From contig CM030360.1 in assembly GCA_017893485.1 (NCBI GenBank), positions 18,027,971 through 18,091,970 of the forward strand: DNA of 64,000 nucleotides, given 5' to 3'. This DNA comes from Hemerocallis citrina (taxonomy: Eukaryota; Streptophyta; Magnoliopsida; Asparagales; Asphodelaceae). Below are positions 31,796 to 41,623 of this stretch, piece by piece. The translations under genes and the position numbers were made by a program. Below the pieces are notes generated by a model. That model was not told the DNA's origin, did not search any database, and saw nothing but the letters and a program-made list of their open reading frames with translations. How positions within the stretch are numbered: the first letter of the stretch is position 1; the number at the start of each line of letters is the position of its first letter.

Positions 31796-31916
31796 CTGGC
31801 AACGGAGATGGTCCAGGGCGTGACGAGCTGTTCCTCGGTGGCGCAATCCTCGCCGTATAAGTCCTCAGCTCCGCCACTAACCGCCTTCTTCGGATGGGTT
31901 TCGATCTGTTGGGGAT
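31796..31916 (-). pseudogene. Captured exon 1 fragment of NADP-malic enzyme
   Basis: The minus strand reads KKAVSGGAEDLYGEDCATEE, then QLVTPWTISVA, followed by a GT donor at 31795. The block 'DVYGED.ATE.Q.VTPW..SVASGYSLLRDP' lies near the N terminus of plant NADP-dependent malic enzymes, and the exon ends in phase 2 within VA(S). The family converts malate to pyruvate with NADP in cytosol or plastid. Only this first piece is present. An A-rich stretch and the bHLH exons follow downstream in the same orientation. Confidence 0.75.
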
Positions 31917-32247
31917 TTAGAGTTTCAATCTGTCGGGATTTAGGGTTTCGATTTTGGGGAGAGACGGGTCTAGATTTTGGGGAGAGAATTTTTATTTTGG
32001 GGATTTAGGGTTTCGAAGAGATTTGAGGGATTTTGATCTGTAGTTTTGAGATAGGAGAGAGATGGAGAGAGTCTACGGATTAAAAACCTAAAGCCTAAAT
32101 CTATACCTACGGATTAAAAACTCTAAAGCTATAGGATACCTATACCCACAGCTTATTATACGTCTGTAGGTATACAATGTCTATACCCACGGTTTTAGTG
32201 ATCCGTCATTATAGGTGTCCGTTGGTATATGGCAAATTTCTTGTAGT
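31917..32247. repeat. Right end and subterminal repeats of the CACTA-like element
   Basis: A G/T-rich piece with 'GGGATTTAGGGTTTCGA' words is followed by CTATACCCACGG-type subterminal words from about 32100, and then the terminal inverted repeat. Confidence 0.75.
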
Positions 32248-32250
32248 AAA

Positions 32251-33297
32251 TCCAAGTGGTAGTCTCGACATCGTGCCATCTTTTTGCCTCTAATGTATAG
32301 AGATATTCATACACCATATAGTTATAGTTATTGATTATAAAATAGTGAATTATAGACACATTTCATATCATGACATTAAATGACAATTAGCTATAGTAGA
32401 TTGTATAAATTAGTTGATTGTTAATGTGATTTCTATTGATAAATCGTTGAATTGTAATTATTAGAATGTTAGACATCACCTACATTAATACCATGATCAC
32501 ATAAGGTTGGTTCGCTGTTATTATGATTAATTAAACTCCAATTTACTATCCTTAATTTTTTTTACCATTTTATTTAAAATGAAAATATAGACTATTCTGA
32601 AAATTACGCCAATCTGAACCTTAATGTGCTGTTTCGACCTAGATAACTTAACTAAAATCAGAAACTTTCTGAAAGTGAATTGTAACCCTATCTGTCTAGA
32701 TATCAGTAGACACCAGAACTTTCGAATTCCGACTTATACTGCCCCAGTTATGAACCTTTTTCTACAGCTGCACTGAAATTACAGATTCACGTACATAACA
32801 AGTTAGGCTAATGAATTAAGTAAACTATTAATCATATATGGCCAAGATAAATTCCAGATTTGTAAATAACATGTTTAGGATGTTAAAAATTATTTTTACT
32901 GATTTTTATAATATTTATTTACTGCCTTGGAATTAAAATTAGTCAACATCTACACCCAGCCAGAAATTTAAACCTATAAAGATTACTGAATTTCGCCTAG
33001 CTACCGTTGTCGGAATGTAGCTTTTAAGTATGCGTTGGAACCGGGCAGGAATCTAGTTTCTAGACCACCTGACGGATCCACATTTGCTATCCTGTAGCAA
33101 CGGGAATACTGATTTTGGTACAACAACATACTGCTGTCCAGAATTGGAATTTTATGTTTTATAATGTATAATTGTGTTTATAATGATTATATTTGGTGCA
33201 TTTAATTATATAGAGTATATTGCATGATCCTAGGGTTGTTTTGTCACCTTTTCCAGCGTCCCTTATTAATTGCATTATTGTGTGTTAATTGAATAAA
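32251..33297 (+). repeat. Right LTR of the LARD-like element, second part (3' truncated)
   Basis: It resumes at TCCAAGTGGTAGTCTCGACA after the CACTA-like insertion and matches 11038-12086. Homology stops at ATTGAATAAA (33297). The last 925 bp known from the left LTR are absent. Confidence 0.9.
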
Positions 33298-34240
33298 CAA
33301 GGGCATCTCGCTAATTGTTTTGGAAAGTAGGGCAAGTCACTAATTATTTTCGCAAATTTTTCGTCGACTTCGAGGCTTGTCTCCATCGCTTCTGAGGTCA
33401 TATTTTAAAGCTAGAGTCTTCGGGGAAGTTTAAGCTTGTGTTTAATCGTCTTCTCCTCAGTCGCTTGGGCTTGATTTCGGCCGAAGCTTAAGGTAGGAGG
33501 TAGGGTTGTGCATCTTCTCATTCTTTGTGCTCGTCAACTCGTTTCGTTGTGTTTTTGCCCAACAAGTGTTTGTCGAACTATCTACCTTGTCGAATTGCTC
33601 TTTCGCTGACCAAACGTTGTGCCGTTCGTTTGTTTCGTCGATCAAGCGTCCCAACATTCGTTCGGCTGAACCGCTCTTTCGTCGACCAAGCTTTGTGTTA
33701 TTTGCTTGTATTGTCGATCGAGCATTTCATCGTTGGAAGAGCTTTCATGCTCAGTGAGTTTGTTGAGACAATTTTGAGACGAAGTAGGACGTTTGAACTT
33801 ATTGTTTACGCCTATCAAGTTTGGGAAGGCAACTCTGGGACATAGTTGAACATTTGAACTCGTTGTTTGTTCCAAAATATGTAACTCTTCATAATTTTCA
33901 TAAAATATTTAACATAGAATCAAAGGTAGCCAGAAAATTAATTTAACTTAAAAGTTAAAATAGAAAATATTGTCAAACAAAATTTTGAAATTGCAGAAAG
34001 GTCACAATCCTATATAATTAAAATATTTTGGGAAGCATATTATAGAATAGAATAAGAAGAAATATCCTATTGAAAGCACAACCCATAGGAAGCATATTTT
34101 AAAACAGGGTCATAGTTTCGAAAGTAGGTCATATCGGTAAATTAGTCACCCACGTTACCACGTATCAAAGAAGTTTTTGCCCAAATGATCCAATTTTTGA
34201 AAGTATTTACCAAACGGACCCACTTTAGAAACTATTTACC
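33298..34240. other. Unclassified DNA, no gene
   Basis: Between 33500 and 33760 several short related words (CGTCGATCAAGCG, CGTCGACCAAGC, GTCGATCGAGC) suggest a degenerate local repeat. No coding motif is recognised in the short open frames. Confidence 0.35.
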
Positions 34241-35780
34241 AAATTGACCTACTCGTTATTTGAGATAGTGAGTCTAGTTCAGATAGCGAGTGTACTTGTA
34301 CTCATTTTTTCAAAGAAATTTTGAACATCCATTTTTTATAACTACACTCGCTATCGCAGATAGTGAGTCTAGTTCAACTGACATTGCTATCTCAGATAAC
34401 GAGTTTAGTTGTATTCATTTTTTAGAGAAATTTTAAACTTAAAATTTCTACCTGAACTGTATATAACTACTGAGATAGCGAGTCTAGTTCAACTAACCTC
34501 GCTATCCCAGATAGTGAGTAGAGTTGTACTTATTTTTTAGAAAAAAATTAAACATGCAAATGTATAGACCTACACTAGCTATCCGAGATAGCAAGTTCAG
34601 TTGAACTAGACTCGCTATCTTAGATAGCTATCTCAGATAGCGAGTGTAGTTGTATATATTTCATGTTCAAAGTTTCTTTGAAAAAATGAGTACAACAACA
34701 CTCGCTATCTGAGATAGCGAGTTCATTTGAACTAAACTCAGATAGCGAGTCTAGTTGTATACATTTCATGTTCACAATTTTTTTCTGAAAATTGAGTACA
34801 ACTACACTCGCTATTTGAGATAGTGAGTCTAATTCAAATGAACTCTAATCTCAGATAGCAAGTGTTGTTGTATACATTTCAGGTAGAGTTAATATAGAAT
34901 GGATTTATAGTGTGTTTTAGTTGAGTGTATTTTTTGTTAGTTATTACTTACCTCATCCTACCATTTTCCACTGCAATTAGTAATGCTAATTATACAACTA
35001 ATTAAGCTCGTACCACATTTGCAAAAAACAAATATGTAGTCAATTGAAGAGTGCAAAACTTTGCAGCTACTACCAAACAACAACTATAGTTATTATTATT
35101 GCATATCATAACAGTTGAACGACAATATTACATGCAATAGTGTTTGCTAACTCAAAACCCTAAACCCATCATCCAAGATCCTGAATTGTGCATATTTAGT
35201 AGAGTTTGAGATGTAGCCACTTTATTTCTATCTGAGATATTATATGGCATAATGTATGTGTGTTTAAAGCCAAGTGATCATTATGTATACAGGAAAAATT
35301 TGAGATTGTTAATTTTGTGGAAAATAAAATAACTAGTCTCGCTATTTCAGATAGCAACCCTGATTCAAAGACTTTGAAGTTTATGAAAAATTACAAATTC
35401 TCACAGTTGCTATCCCAGATAGCGAACCTGATACAACCAGGGTCGCTATCTCCGATATGTATGAATTTTAGCAACTGGTACAATTCGGGATCTTGGATGA
35501 TGGGTTTAGGGTTTTGAGTGTTGGTGTAGAGAGCGTTGTGAGTGATGAAGTGGATCGCAATAGGTTTTGGACGGATTTTGTTGGTGAAATAACGAATTTG
35601 GGAGGCTATGATTTGGGGTTTATTTCGGAGTTGGGAGAGAGAATAAAAAGAGAGAAATGAAGAGAAATAGCGAAACAGCGAGCGTGTCTTTAAAAACTCA
35701 TTAATCGACACTCGCTATCTCAGTTAGCGAGTGTGGTATAAACGTACTCGCAATCTGAAATAATGCGTCTAAACTTGATA
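34241..35780. repeat. Array of 'CTCGCTATC' palindromes
   Basis: At least twelve copies, perfect or imperfect, of the arm ACTCGCTATCT followed by its reverse complement occur between 34251 and 35780. The copy at 34700-34722 is perfect, with 11-nt arms and a 1-nt centre. Others start near 34346, 34383, 34497, 34572, 34609, 35336, 35405 and 35709. The spacer sequences (for example the block around TCATTTTTTCAAAGAAA) also recur in inverted orientation, so 34278-34345 and 34640-34710 could pair. No transposon ends or coding frame were identified. Confidence 0.85.
35150..35519. repeat. 40-bp inverted repeat with about 290-bp loop
   Basis: Positions 35150-35189 (ACTCAAAACCCTAAACCCAT...) and 35480-35519 are reverse complements with one mismatch seen. 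The loop contains three of the CTCGCTATC-type motifs. Confidence 0.9.
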
Positions 35781-36110
35781 TTTTTCTTCAAGTTTTTCTC
35801 CAAGTGGTGGAGAAACACCTCAATATATAAGTGTTTTTAATATTGAAGTGTTTGAAGAGATCAAACAGATGATGGCTGTGGTTTGCATATAACCCGTAAT
35901 TCAAACATGATCTATAGTTTGGACCACTTTGAATAATTGACATGATAATGGGGCCGCCTTGCATTGATGATATGTTTTGACTTATTGGACGTAAAATATA
36001 CATGATCTTCACTAGATTTTGGCAAATCAAATCATAAAAAATATATGTACAGATTTTAAGAAGATCTAATGGTCCTTCTTTTTAATAGAATTTCTTAGCC
36101 GAATTGGGTA
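35781..36110. other. Unclassified DNA, nothing recognised
   Basis: No repeat partner or gene motif was seen. Confidence 0.35.
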
Positions 36111-36436
36111 TATTATTTATTTCCACTCTTTTGGCTCTTTCTTTGCCAACTTGGGCATATTATTAAATTATTTCCATTGGTTACTACTATGATCGCACCT
36201 TCAGTCCAATTTTCTTATCAGAAAGTATACGTTAACTGGTGGTTCCCGTGGATAATTGGAAGCTTGCATGACTTAAAATTTTCTGTATTAATTCTCACTT
36301 CTATTTGTTTGTGGTGCATGCATCGGATTTTCTTTAGTATTGGAAAAAAAAAAACACTCGAAATAGAAATATTGTTCGATGGAACGTCTACACATTCAGA
36401 TAGATCTATGTCTGCCAGTTGATACTTTGCTAATTA
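36111..36436. repeat. Dispersed repeat, copy 2 (partner at 3381-3725)
   Basis: Same orientation and order as copy 1. An open frame of about 80 codons covers much of it but is broken in copy 1 and has no known motif. Confidence 0.85.
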
Positions 36437-37080
36437 ATTTTATTTTTAAAGTGACATCCATCTTTTTTTTTCTTTAAAAAAATAAGTCAAAATGTAGGCC
36501 ACTCCATTTTTCTTTTGAAAATGTCAAATTATAGCAATAATTGCCAATTGCTAAGTTGTCAAATTATAGCAATGAAAAACAAGAGATGCTCTAAGCCTCT
36601 AGGGGGGGTCCCGTGTTATTATATATTTTTGGATCCTCCTTGGATCACAATTATCTTGAGAGGACCATGTTCCTCATATCCTCCTTTGAACACACAGTTA
36701 ACTTCCACCTATATTTGAAGCTTTAGTTTTGATAGGAAAACAATTATCATCAGGTCTATTTGTTGTGTATAGTTTACATATTGTCGTTTTATCTCCTTAA
36801 TTAAGTTGGGTGGTGACTGCTTCTTCTATTGTCGAGAGAATAGAAGAAAAGTAATATTTTCTTCCACAAATTGTAAACTCATCATAGCTAGTGCATTTTC
36901 CCATTTGTATCACTTGTTGATTATATTGTAAATCAAATACGTTCATGTTTCAGATTTTGAATTATAACTTTAGTCTGCATGCCTTCATAACTTCGTTGAT
37001 ACAATGCTATTTACCACCCAAACATTAATTAATACAAGAATAACAAATTTTAAAAAAAAGTTACAAAAGGTGGTGAGGAG
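36437..37080. other. AT-rich DNA, nothing recognised
   Basis: No coding, RNA or repeat feature of note. Confidence 0.35.
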
Positions 37081-37300
37081 TAATTGAAGAAAAATGAGAG
37101 CTAAACTAGCTATTAGATTGAGTTGAGATATTATAAAGATGGCCTTAATCTAGATAGCATGTCGATATTACAAACTAGCTGTTAGATTGAGTTGAGATAT
37201 TATAAAGATGGCCTTAATCCAGACAGCATGCACTACAAACCCTTTCGCGGTGTTTTTATTAGCTGTTAGATTGAGTTGAGATATTTTAAAACACCGCTAT
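37081..37300. repeat. Three-fold direct repeat, with possible CACTA-type end
   Basis: The word TTAGATTGAGTTGAGATATT occurs three times (about 37112, 37180 and 37266). The first two copies extend for about 68 bp. Between the second and third lies CACTACAAACCCTTTCGCGG (about 37230), which resembles a CACTA-family terminus with a GCGGTGTTTT subterminal word. No matching opposite end was found. Confidence 0.6.
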
Positions 37301-37540
37301 AGCACGTGGCGGCACTTCTGAAAATGCCGCAAAGAGCGCCGTTGCAGCAAGCATCGGAACAAATATAGGGTCAAAAACAATTTTAATTTTAGGGGTTTTT
37401 TTTTATTGTAAATTTTTTTTTAAATTTAAATTATTTTTTTATAGAATCCCATCAAATTTAGTTCCAATATGACATTTCTTTGACCTTCATATATAATTTA
37501 GTCCCATCAGTATGCTCACTGAAGATTACATTACTTTCAC

Positions 37541-37655
37541 CTTCATATATAATTTAGTCCCATCAATATGCTCACCATCTCCCCATGTTTCTCTGTCTTT
37601 TGGATCAACAGGTAACACATAAGATCCAGCATTTCTGTACTTTTGACGCTGATAG
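37541..37655 (-). pseudogene. Exon-like fragment, gene not recognised
   Basis: On the minus strand a frame starting after a TTGCAG acceptor reads YQRQKYRNAGSYVLPVDPKD, then RETWGDGEHIDGTKLY, and ends before GTGAAAGT, a possible donor. The composition looks like real protein sequence. I do not recognise the family. It lies about 0.7 kb downstream of the LRR gene relic on the same strand, but I have no evidence that it belongs to it. Confidence 0.35.
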
Positions 37656-38364
37656 CTGCAAAGAAGAATATTATAGTTAGAACTAAAATTAGTACATACC
37701 AAGACCAAGTGGTGTTCTCAATTTTTTTTATTTTAAATCAGCGACACTTTCAATGTTTGGGCAATTTAGAGCTGAAAGTGAGATGCATTGGCCTGTGTCT
37801 GATTGGAAACTTGCCTACTGTCCGATATTAATGATACACAATACCAATACTGATACCAAAACCGAGATTTGATACCATGGCTGAAAACCCCTAATTTTGA
37901 AAGTAGTAGCCTAGTAGGTGCATAAATTGGCATCGATCGCATATATTTGAATCCCATGTTTTCCCTCCTATCTACAATATTAAACCCCAATTTCGACAAT
38001 CATTAATTTGAAGGGGTTTCATGTGCCGACATCAAGAGCAACATAACTGGTATATATATACTAGCAATTAAAGCAAATGGAGATGTTCATTTTTATTGCG
38101 AAATGTTACGAAATAAACTTTAGAGGATATGTCAGTCTCTTGTGGTGTATACTAGCAATTTGGTATTTACAAAGATATTTGTAATTACCAAATTTTGTTT
38201 GCAAATAAATAATTATTATTTGTACCTGAGATGCAGATCTTCACCAGTCATAAAAGTGAAAGGCTTCTCCACAAATAGTCTTCACAAGATCAGTAGATAA
38301 AAACCAAGAACTCGACAGGAAGTCGACCTGCACAATCTTCTCAATGGTTATATCATAAGCAGGA
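37656..38364. other. AT-rich DNA between exon relics
   Basis: It contains an alternative minus-strand frame (38465-38241) overlapping the last LRR exon in a different frame. I do not consider that frame real. Confidence 0.4.
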
Positions 38365-38973
38365 TCAGGAAGATACAATCCTGCCTCTTTCGACCGGAAC
38401 TTCCCGTAACTCGAGAAAGTGAAATCCTTCTGCCTGGATTGAAGTATCCTTCCAATGCTTCCCAAAACAGAATGAGTTGTTCTCTATATTTCTGTCACAT
38501 GTCAAGGATCACAGTTAGTCAAAGAGAAGAGAAAAACTTACTATGAAAATACGAACAGTTACAGAAGCAATCATACAAAAAGAAGAGTAAGAGTATAACT
38601 TACACATCGGTAAGGGGAAGTTCCTCTAATACGTTGATAGTCCCGGACAGGTGATTATTTTCCAAATGGCTGCAAAAAGAAATATTCAAATCACTATGCT
38701 ATAGATAATGCTAAGATGATCAATCAGAATCACAAAGTTAAAGAAAACTCATAGTGTTTTCAGCAAAGATAAACTTCCCATCGACGATGGCAATTGACCC
38801 TTTAATTTGTTAGAAGAAAGATCCCTATGTACAGAAGAAATAAGGATCATGAAACGTAACAAAAAAGAAAAATTTATTGCAGTGATGAATAGAGATGGAT
38901 TACATACAAATTGGTGAAACCAGTTAAAGAATTGAAAGCATCGGACAATTCTCCTTTTAACATGTTGTTAAGT
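38365..38973 (-). pseudogene. STRUBBELIG-family (SRF, LRR-V) receptor-like gene relic, 3' exons
   Basis: Minus-strand exons 38973-38908 (LKGELSDAFNSLTGFTNL), 38824-38750 (DLSSNKLKGQLPSSMGSLSL), 38669-38604 (HLENNHLSGTINVLEELPLT) and 38491-38367 (NIENNSF...) follow each other with phase-compatible junctions. The series 'NHLSGTINVLEELPLTDV NIENNSF' is characteristic of SRF receptor-like proteins, where the LRR domain ends in 'LPLEDLNIENN'. The donor after the second of these exons looks lost (GA instead of GT). The last frame runs into a TGA at 38365-38367. No transmembrane or kinase exons follow. SRF proteins act in tissue morphogenesis at the plasma membrane. This copy is broken by a LINE inside the first exon listed, and its 5' exons lie at 45534-46200. 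Confidence 0.78.
38961..38973. other. Target site duplication of the LINE, left copy
   Basis: CATGTTGTTAAGT (38961-38973) is repeated exactly at 45521-45533, directly after the LINE poly(A) tail. Confidence 0.92.
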
Positions 38974-38999
38974 AACATTAACTTCATCAAGCAAAAAAG

Positions 39000-41570
39000 A
39001 TGAAAAGGGCTCCGCGTTTTCAGGAGGGCGATAAACATAGCGATTCTTTTGGAGTTCAAGGGCGTGGCTTCCCTGGTCGTTCTTATTTAGCTAAGTCCCC
39101 CCCACCCTCCTCCAAGTTCTCTCAGGTTTCGCTTCTCCAGTCTAAGAGGGGAAGAGAAGAGGATGGGGAGCGGAGGATGGTTTTCAGGGGGAAGGGAGGG
39201 TCTGAGATGGGTGGTGAGAGAGCTGCGATGGGCTCTCGCTACGCGCCGGAGCAGGGCAGCGTCATGGGCGTCGAACATAGGGGTTCGACCAAGAAGGGGT
39301 ATGGAGCCCCGGCTAAGCCTACCAGCAGACCTCTGCATGCGAAGGATAGAGGTTACGGGCGTGATTCGGCGACCCATAGAGGGTCATACGTGGACGCGGT
39401 AAGGAGGTCTCTTGATGGGGCTGAGTTGGTTAGGGAGATGAGAGCGGATCCATCGCCGGAGAGGGAAAGGGTTAAGAAGAAGGAGGATGAAGAAGGGGAG
39501 TGGATTCTTTACAAACCTAAGCGGGTGAAGAAGGCGGAGAAGAGAGCGGTGGCGTCTGCCTCTTCGTCGTCATCGGGTGCTGGCCGGTCGGGAAAGCTTC
39601 CCGTGTGTCACAAATGTGCGGGCAAGGGCCACACCATTCACGAGTGCACCAACGAATGGTATTGTTACGTATGTAAGAGCTTCGGTCACATTTCAAAGAG
39701 TTGTCCTAGGAGGAAAGTGGAGTCTCACCGGGCGGCGGCGAGCCCAGTCGTAGAGAAGAGCGCTGCTGAGGGGAGCAAAGCTAACTCAGTGGAGTCGGAG
39801 GAGAGCAAAGATTGTAGACGGAAGGTGATCGCGGCGGTGATTAACCCTACTCCCATTATGGCGGAGTTCGAGGCTAGATTTTCCAACTCTATATTGCTTA
39901 AAGTGCTCACTGGTTGTCCGTCTTTGGAGCAGATTAAAACGTTGCTGTCCGAGGCGGTTCGGCCGGCATCGAGGCTTGATTGGGACATCAAGAAGATGAA
40001 GGGGGATGTGTTCATGGTGTTCGGTCAAACAGATATCATCACCAGGGAGATTTTGGCAATGGGGAGCCTTGAAGGGGACGACTTCTATATTACGATGTCG
40101 AGGTGGACTCATAAGTGCGAGGACATGGCCATCGACACGAATACGGCTATTTGGGTTAGATTATTTAACATCCCGCTCCACTGTTGGGTTAAGTCAGCTT
40201 TCCAAAACCTTATTCACTCTTTCGGCTACCTCATCAACATCGATAGAAACACACTTACTTTGGCTAGACGAGAGTACGCGAGGGTTCAAATCGGCGTTGA
40301 TGATCCGAGTTCGATCCCCTCCATTATTATCGCTCTCTTTCAAGAGGAGAGGTACGAGGTGAAAGTCATTGTGGAGCGGAATAAGCGAGTGTCATTCGTT
40401 GGAGTGCCGGATTTTTCTGGGTCTAATTCGGTGCGGGACGGGGTGGATAGAAGGGAGGTAGACGATGGTGGACGACCGTTGGATCTTGTCAAGCCTGAGG
40501 TGGTTGAATCCAGCAGTAGAGGGGGGACGGTTGTGAGGGAGCGATCTCAGCGGTTCGATGGGGGGTTTCCCAATCCTGGGCATTCAATACAGCACATACA
40601 GGATCTGGGGGATACAGGGGATCTGGCGAGAAATGCGATGGATGGGATGGGCGGCGTATCATCTGGGGCGATCAAATCTTCAGAGCTGATTAAACAGGGG
40701 ACAGATGGGGTGAACTTGGGAAGCCAGGCTGTTAGTGTACGAGGTGCGGGTTTTAAGGAGGCGACGGGAAAATCTAGTGGTGCCAGGCTGGCGGAGGGGC
40801 CCACTGAGAAGCGACGGGACATTCAGCTCCTTTCTTCAATTGAGTTCAAAGAGACAGTGGAAGCTGCTGTGAAGACTATCTCCCATGGGCTTATTTTTAA
40901 TTCTCTTGGGCTAGTTAGGGGTCAGGGCCCTATTGTGGAATTAGATAGGCCCAATGAGAGTGTGGGTGCTGGGCCTACATTTCAAAATGTGGGGGGGCCG
41001 AATGAAGCAGTGGGTCTAGGAGAGGAAGGGGTGGACATTAATGTTGAGGTTACGGGGGGGGGGGGGGTTATGGAAGCAGAGCTTGGTCTTGATGAGGAGG
41101 TTGACTACGGAGATTGTTCGAGTCTTAGAAAGGGAAAATGGGTGTACATCGAGGAGAGCGATGGTAGAGATGATGGGATCATTGGCGCCTTAGACGGGGC
41201 AGGCATTCAGTCTTCGAACTCTGAGGGACAGTTCGAGAGCATGGTGAAAGCTCTTACCCCGTTCATTCCGAAAAGCGCGGTGGCATCGGTTGCGGAGATT
41301 AGAGGGGATGACCAAAAGAGGAAGAGTAAGAGACAATGTGATAGATGGGGTTCTAAGGGTCCGAGCGAGGAGGAACTCATTAGATCGGCGGCTAAGTCTA
41401 AGGAGCCTAAATCAGCCTGCGGAGGTGAGTCTTCTATTTTGCATTTTATTTCAGATGATATCCTGCTTTACTATGCATGCGCCATAGGGTTAGACATGGG
41501 TAATTCACCTAAGGAGTACATAGAGAGGGTCAATATCATCATAAATGAAGCATATAGGCAGGTTAGGTAG
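39000..41570 (+). CDS. LINE ORF1: gag-like RNA-binding protein (856 aa)
   Basis: A complete 856-codon frame starts 26 bp after the element's 5' end. Residues about 200-240 hold two CCHC zinc knuckles (CHKCAGKGHTIHEC and CYVCKSFGHISKSC). Residues about 285-465 fit the DUF4283 domain found in plant LINE ORF1 proteins (AEFEARFSNSILLKVL..., SRWTHKCEDM..., WVRLFNIPLHCW). The remainder is acidic and Gly/Ser-rich. ORF1 proteins coat LINE RNA in the ribonucleoprotein. No interruption is visible, in contrast to ORF2. The start is chosen because it is the first ATG after the element border and the knuckles are in frame. A frame-shifted homologue lies at 46528-48989. Confidence 0.9.
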   Translation: MKRAPRFQEGDKHSDSFGVQGRGFPGRSYLAKSPPPSSKFSQVSLLQSKRGREEDGERRMVFRGKGGSEMGGERAAMGSRYAPEQGSVMGVEHRGSTKKGYGAPAKPTSRPLHAKDRGYGRDSATHRGSYVDAVRRSLDGAELVREMRADPSPERERVKKKEDEEGEWILYKPKRVKKAEKRAVASASSSSSGAGRSGKLPVCHKCAGKGHTIHECTNEWYCYVCKSFGHISKSCPRRKVESHRAAASPVVEKSAAEGSKANSVESEESKDCRRKVIAAVINPTPIMAEFEARFSNSILLKVLTGCPSLEQIKTLLSEAVRPASRLDWDIKKMKGDVFMVFGQTDIITREILAMGSLEGDDFYITMSRWTHKCEDMAIDTNTAIWVRLFNIPLHCWVKSAFQNLIHSFGYLINIDRNTLTLARREYARVQIGVDDPSSIPSIIIALFQEERYEVKVIVERNKRVSFVGVPDFSGSNSVRDGVDRREVDDGGRPLDLVKPEVVESSSRGGTVVRERSQRFDGGFPNPGHSIQHIQDLGDTGDLARNAMDGMGGVSSGAIKSSELIKQGTDGVNLGSQAVSVRGAGFKEATGKSSGARLAEGPTEKRRDIQLLSSIEFKETVEAAVKTISHGLIFNSLGLVRGQGPIVELDRPNESVGAGPTFQNVGGPNEAVGLGEEGVDINVEVTGGGGVMEAELGLDEEVDYGDCSSLRKGKWVYIEESDGRDDGIIGALDGAGIQSSNSEGQFESMVKALTPFIPKSAVASVAEIRGDDQKRKSKRQCDRWGSKGPSEEELIRSAAKSKEPKSACGGESSILHFISDDILLYYACAIGLDMGNSPKEYIERVNIIINEAYRQVR

Positions 41571-41623
41571 TTATCATCGGGGGGTGAGGGGTAGTGGGGG
41601 TAGGGGCTGCAGTAGGTTTTTTT

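Larger units (their letters stand above)
26644..32247. mobile_element. CACTA-like transposon carrying captured gene fragments (Pack-CACTA)
   Basis: The ends ACTACAAGGAATTTGACATA and TATGGCAAATTTCTTGTAGT are inverted repeats of the CACTACAAGAAA type, lacking the usual outer C. The flanks are GAA on the left and AAA on the right. Removing the insertion plus one flank copy restores the order of the uninterrupted left LTR (GCGAATCC), so the target duplication was three bases, as expected for CACTA. Both subterminal regions (about 26660-26940 and 32085-32235) are filled with CTATACCCACGG words in both orientations, the usual transposase-binding layout. No transposase gene was found. The middle holds exons of at least four unrelated plant genes, all on the minus strand. 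Confidence 0.88.
9470..33297 (+). mobile_element. Large non-autonomous gypsy-type LTR element (LARD-like) with two nested insertions
   Basis: The outer layer consists of a 3.5-kb left LTR (9470-13011), a PBS (13022-13034), an internal region (13012-15143 plus 24465-25074), a PPT (25060-25074) and a right LTR (25075-26643 plus 32251-33297). The PBS TGGTATCAGAGCC and the 'AATTTCGAGGACGAAATTTT' block (from 25034) just before the PPT are hallmarks of del/Tekay chromoviruses. The internal region, once the nested element is removed, is about 2.7 kb and has no gag or pol motifs. It therefore fits a large retrotransposon derivative that would use proteins of a relative. The right LTR lacks the last 925 bp of the left one, so the 3' border and target duplication are lost. 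Confidence 0.85.

Noticed and set aside
38241..38465. Minus-strand frame of 74 codons overlapping the last SRF exon
   Set aside because: The SRF-type wording is in a different, phase-compatible frame. The alternative frame has no motif.
39087..40822. Minus-strand frames opposite LINE ORF1
   Set aside because: Shadows of the ORF1 coding strand without their own motifs.
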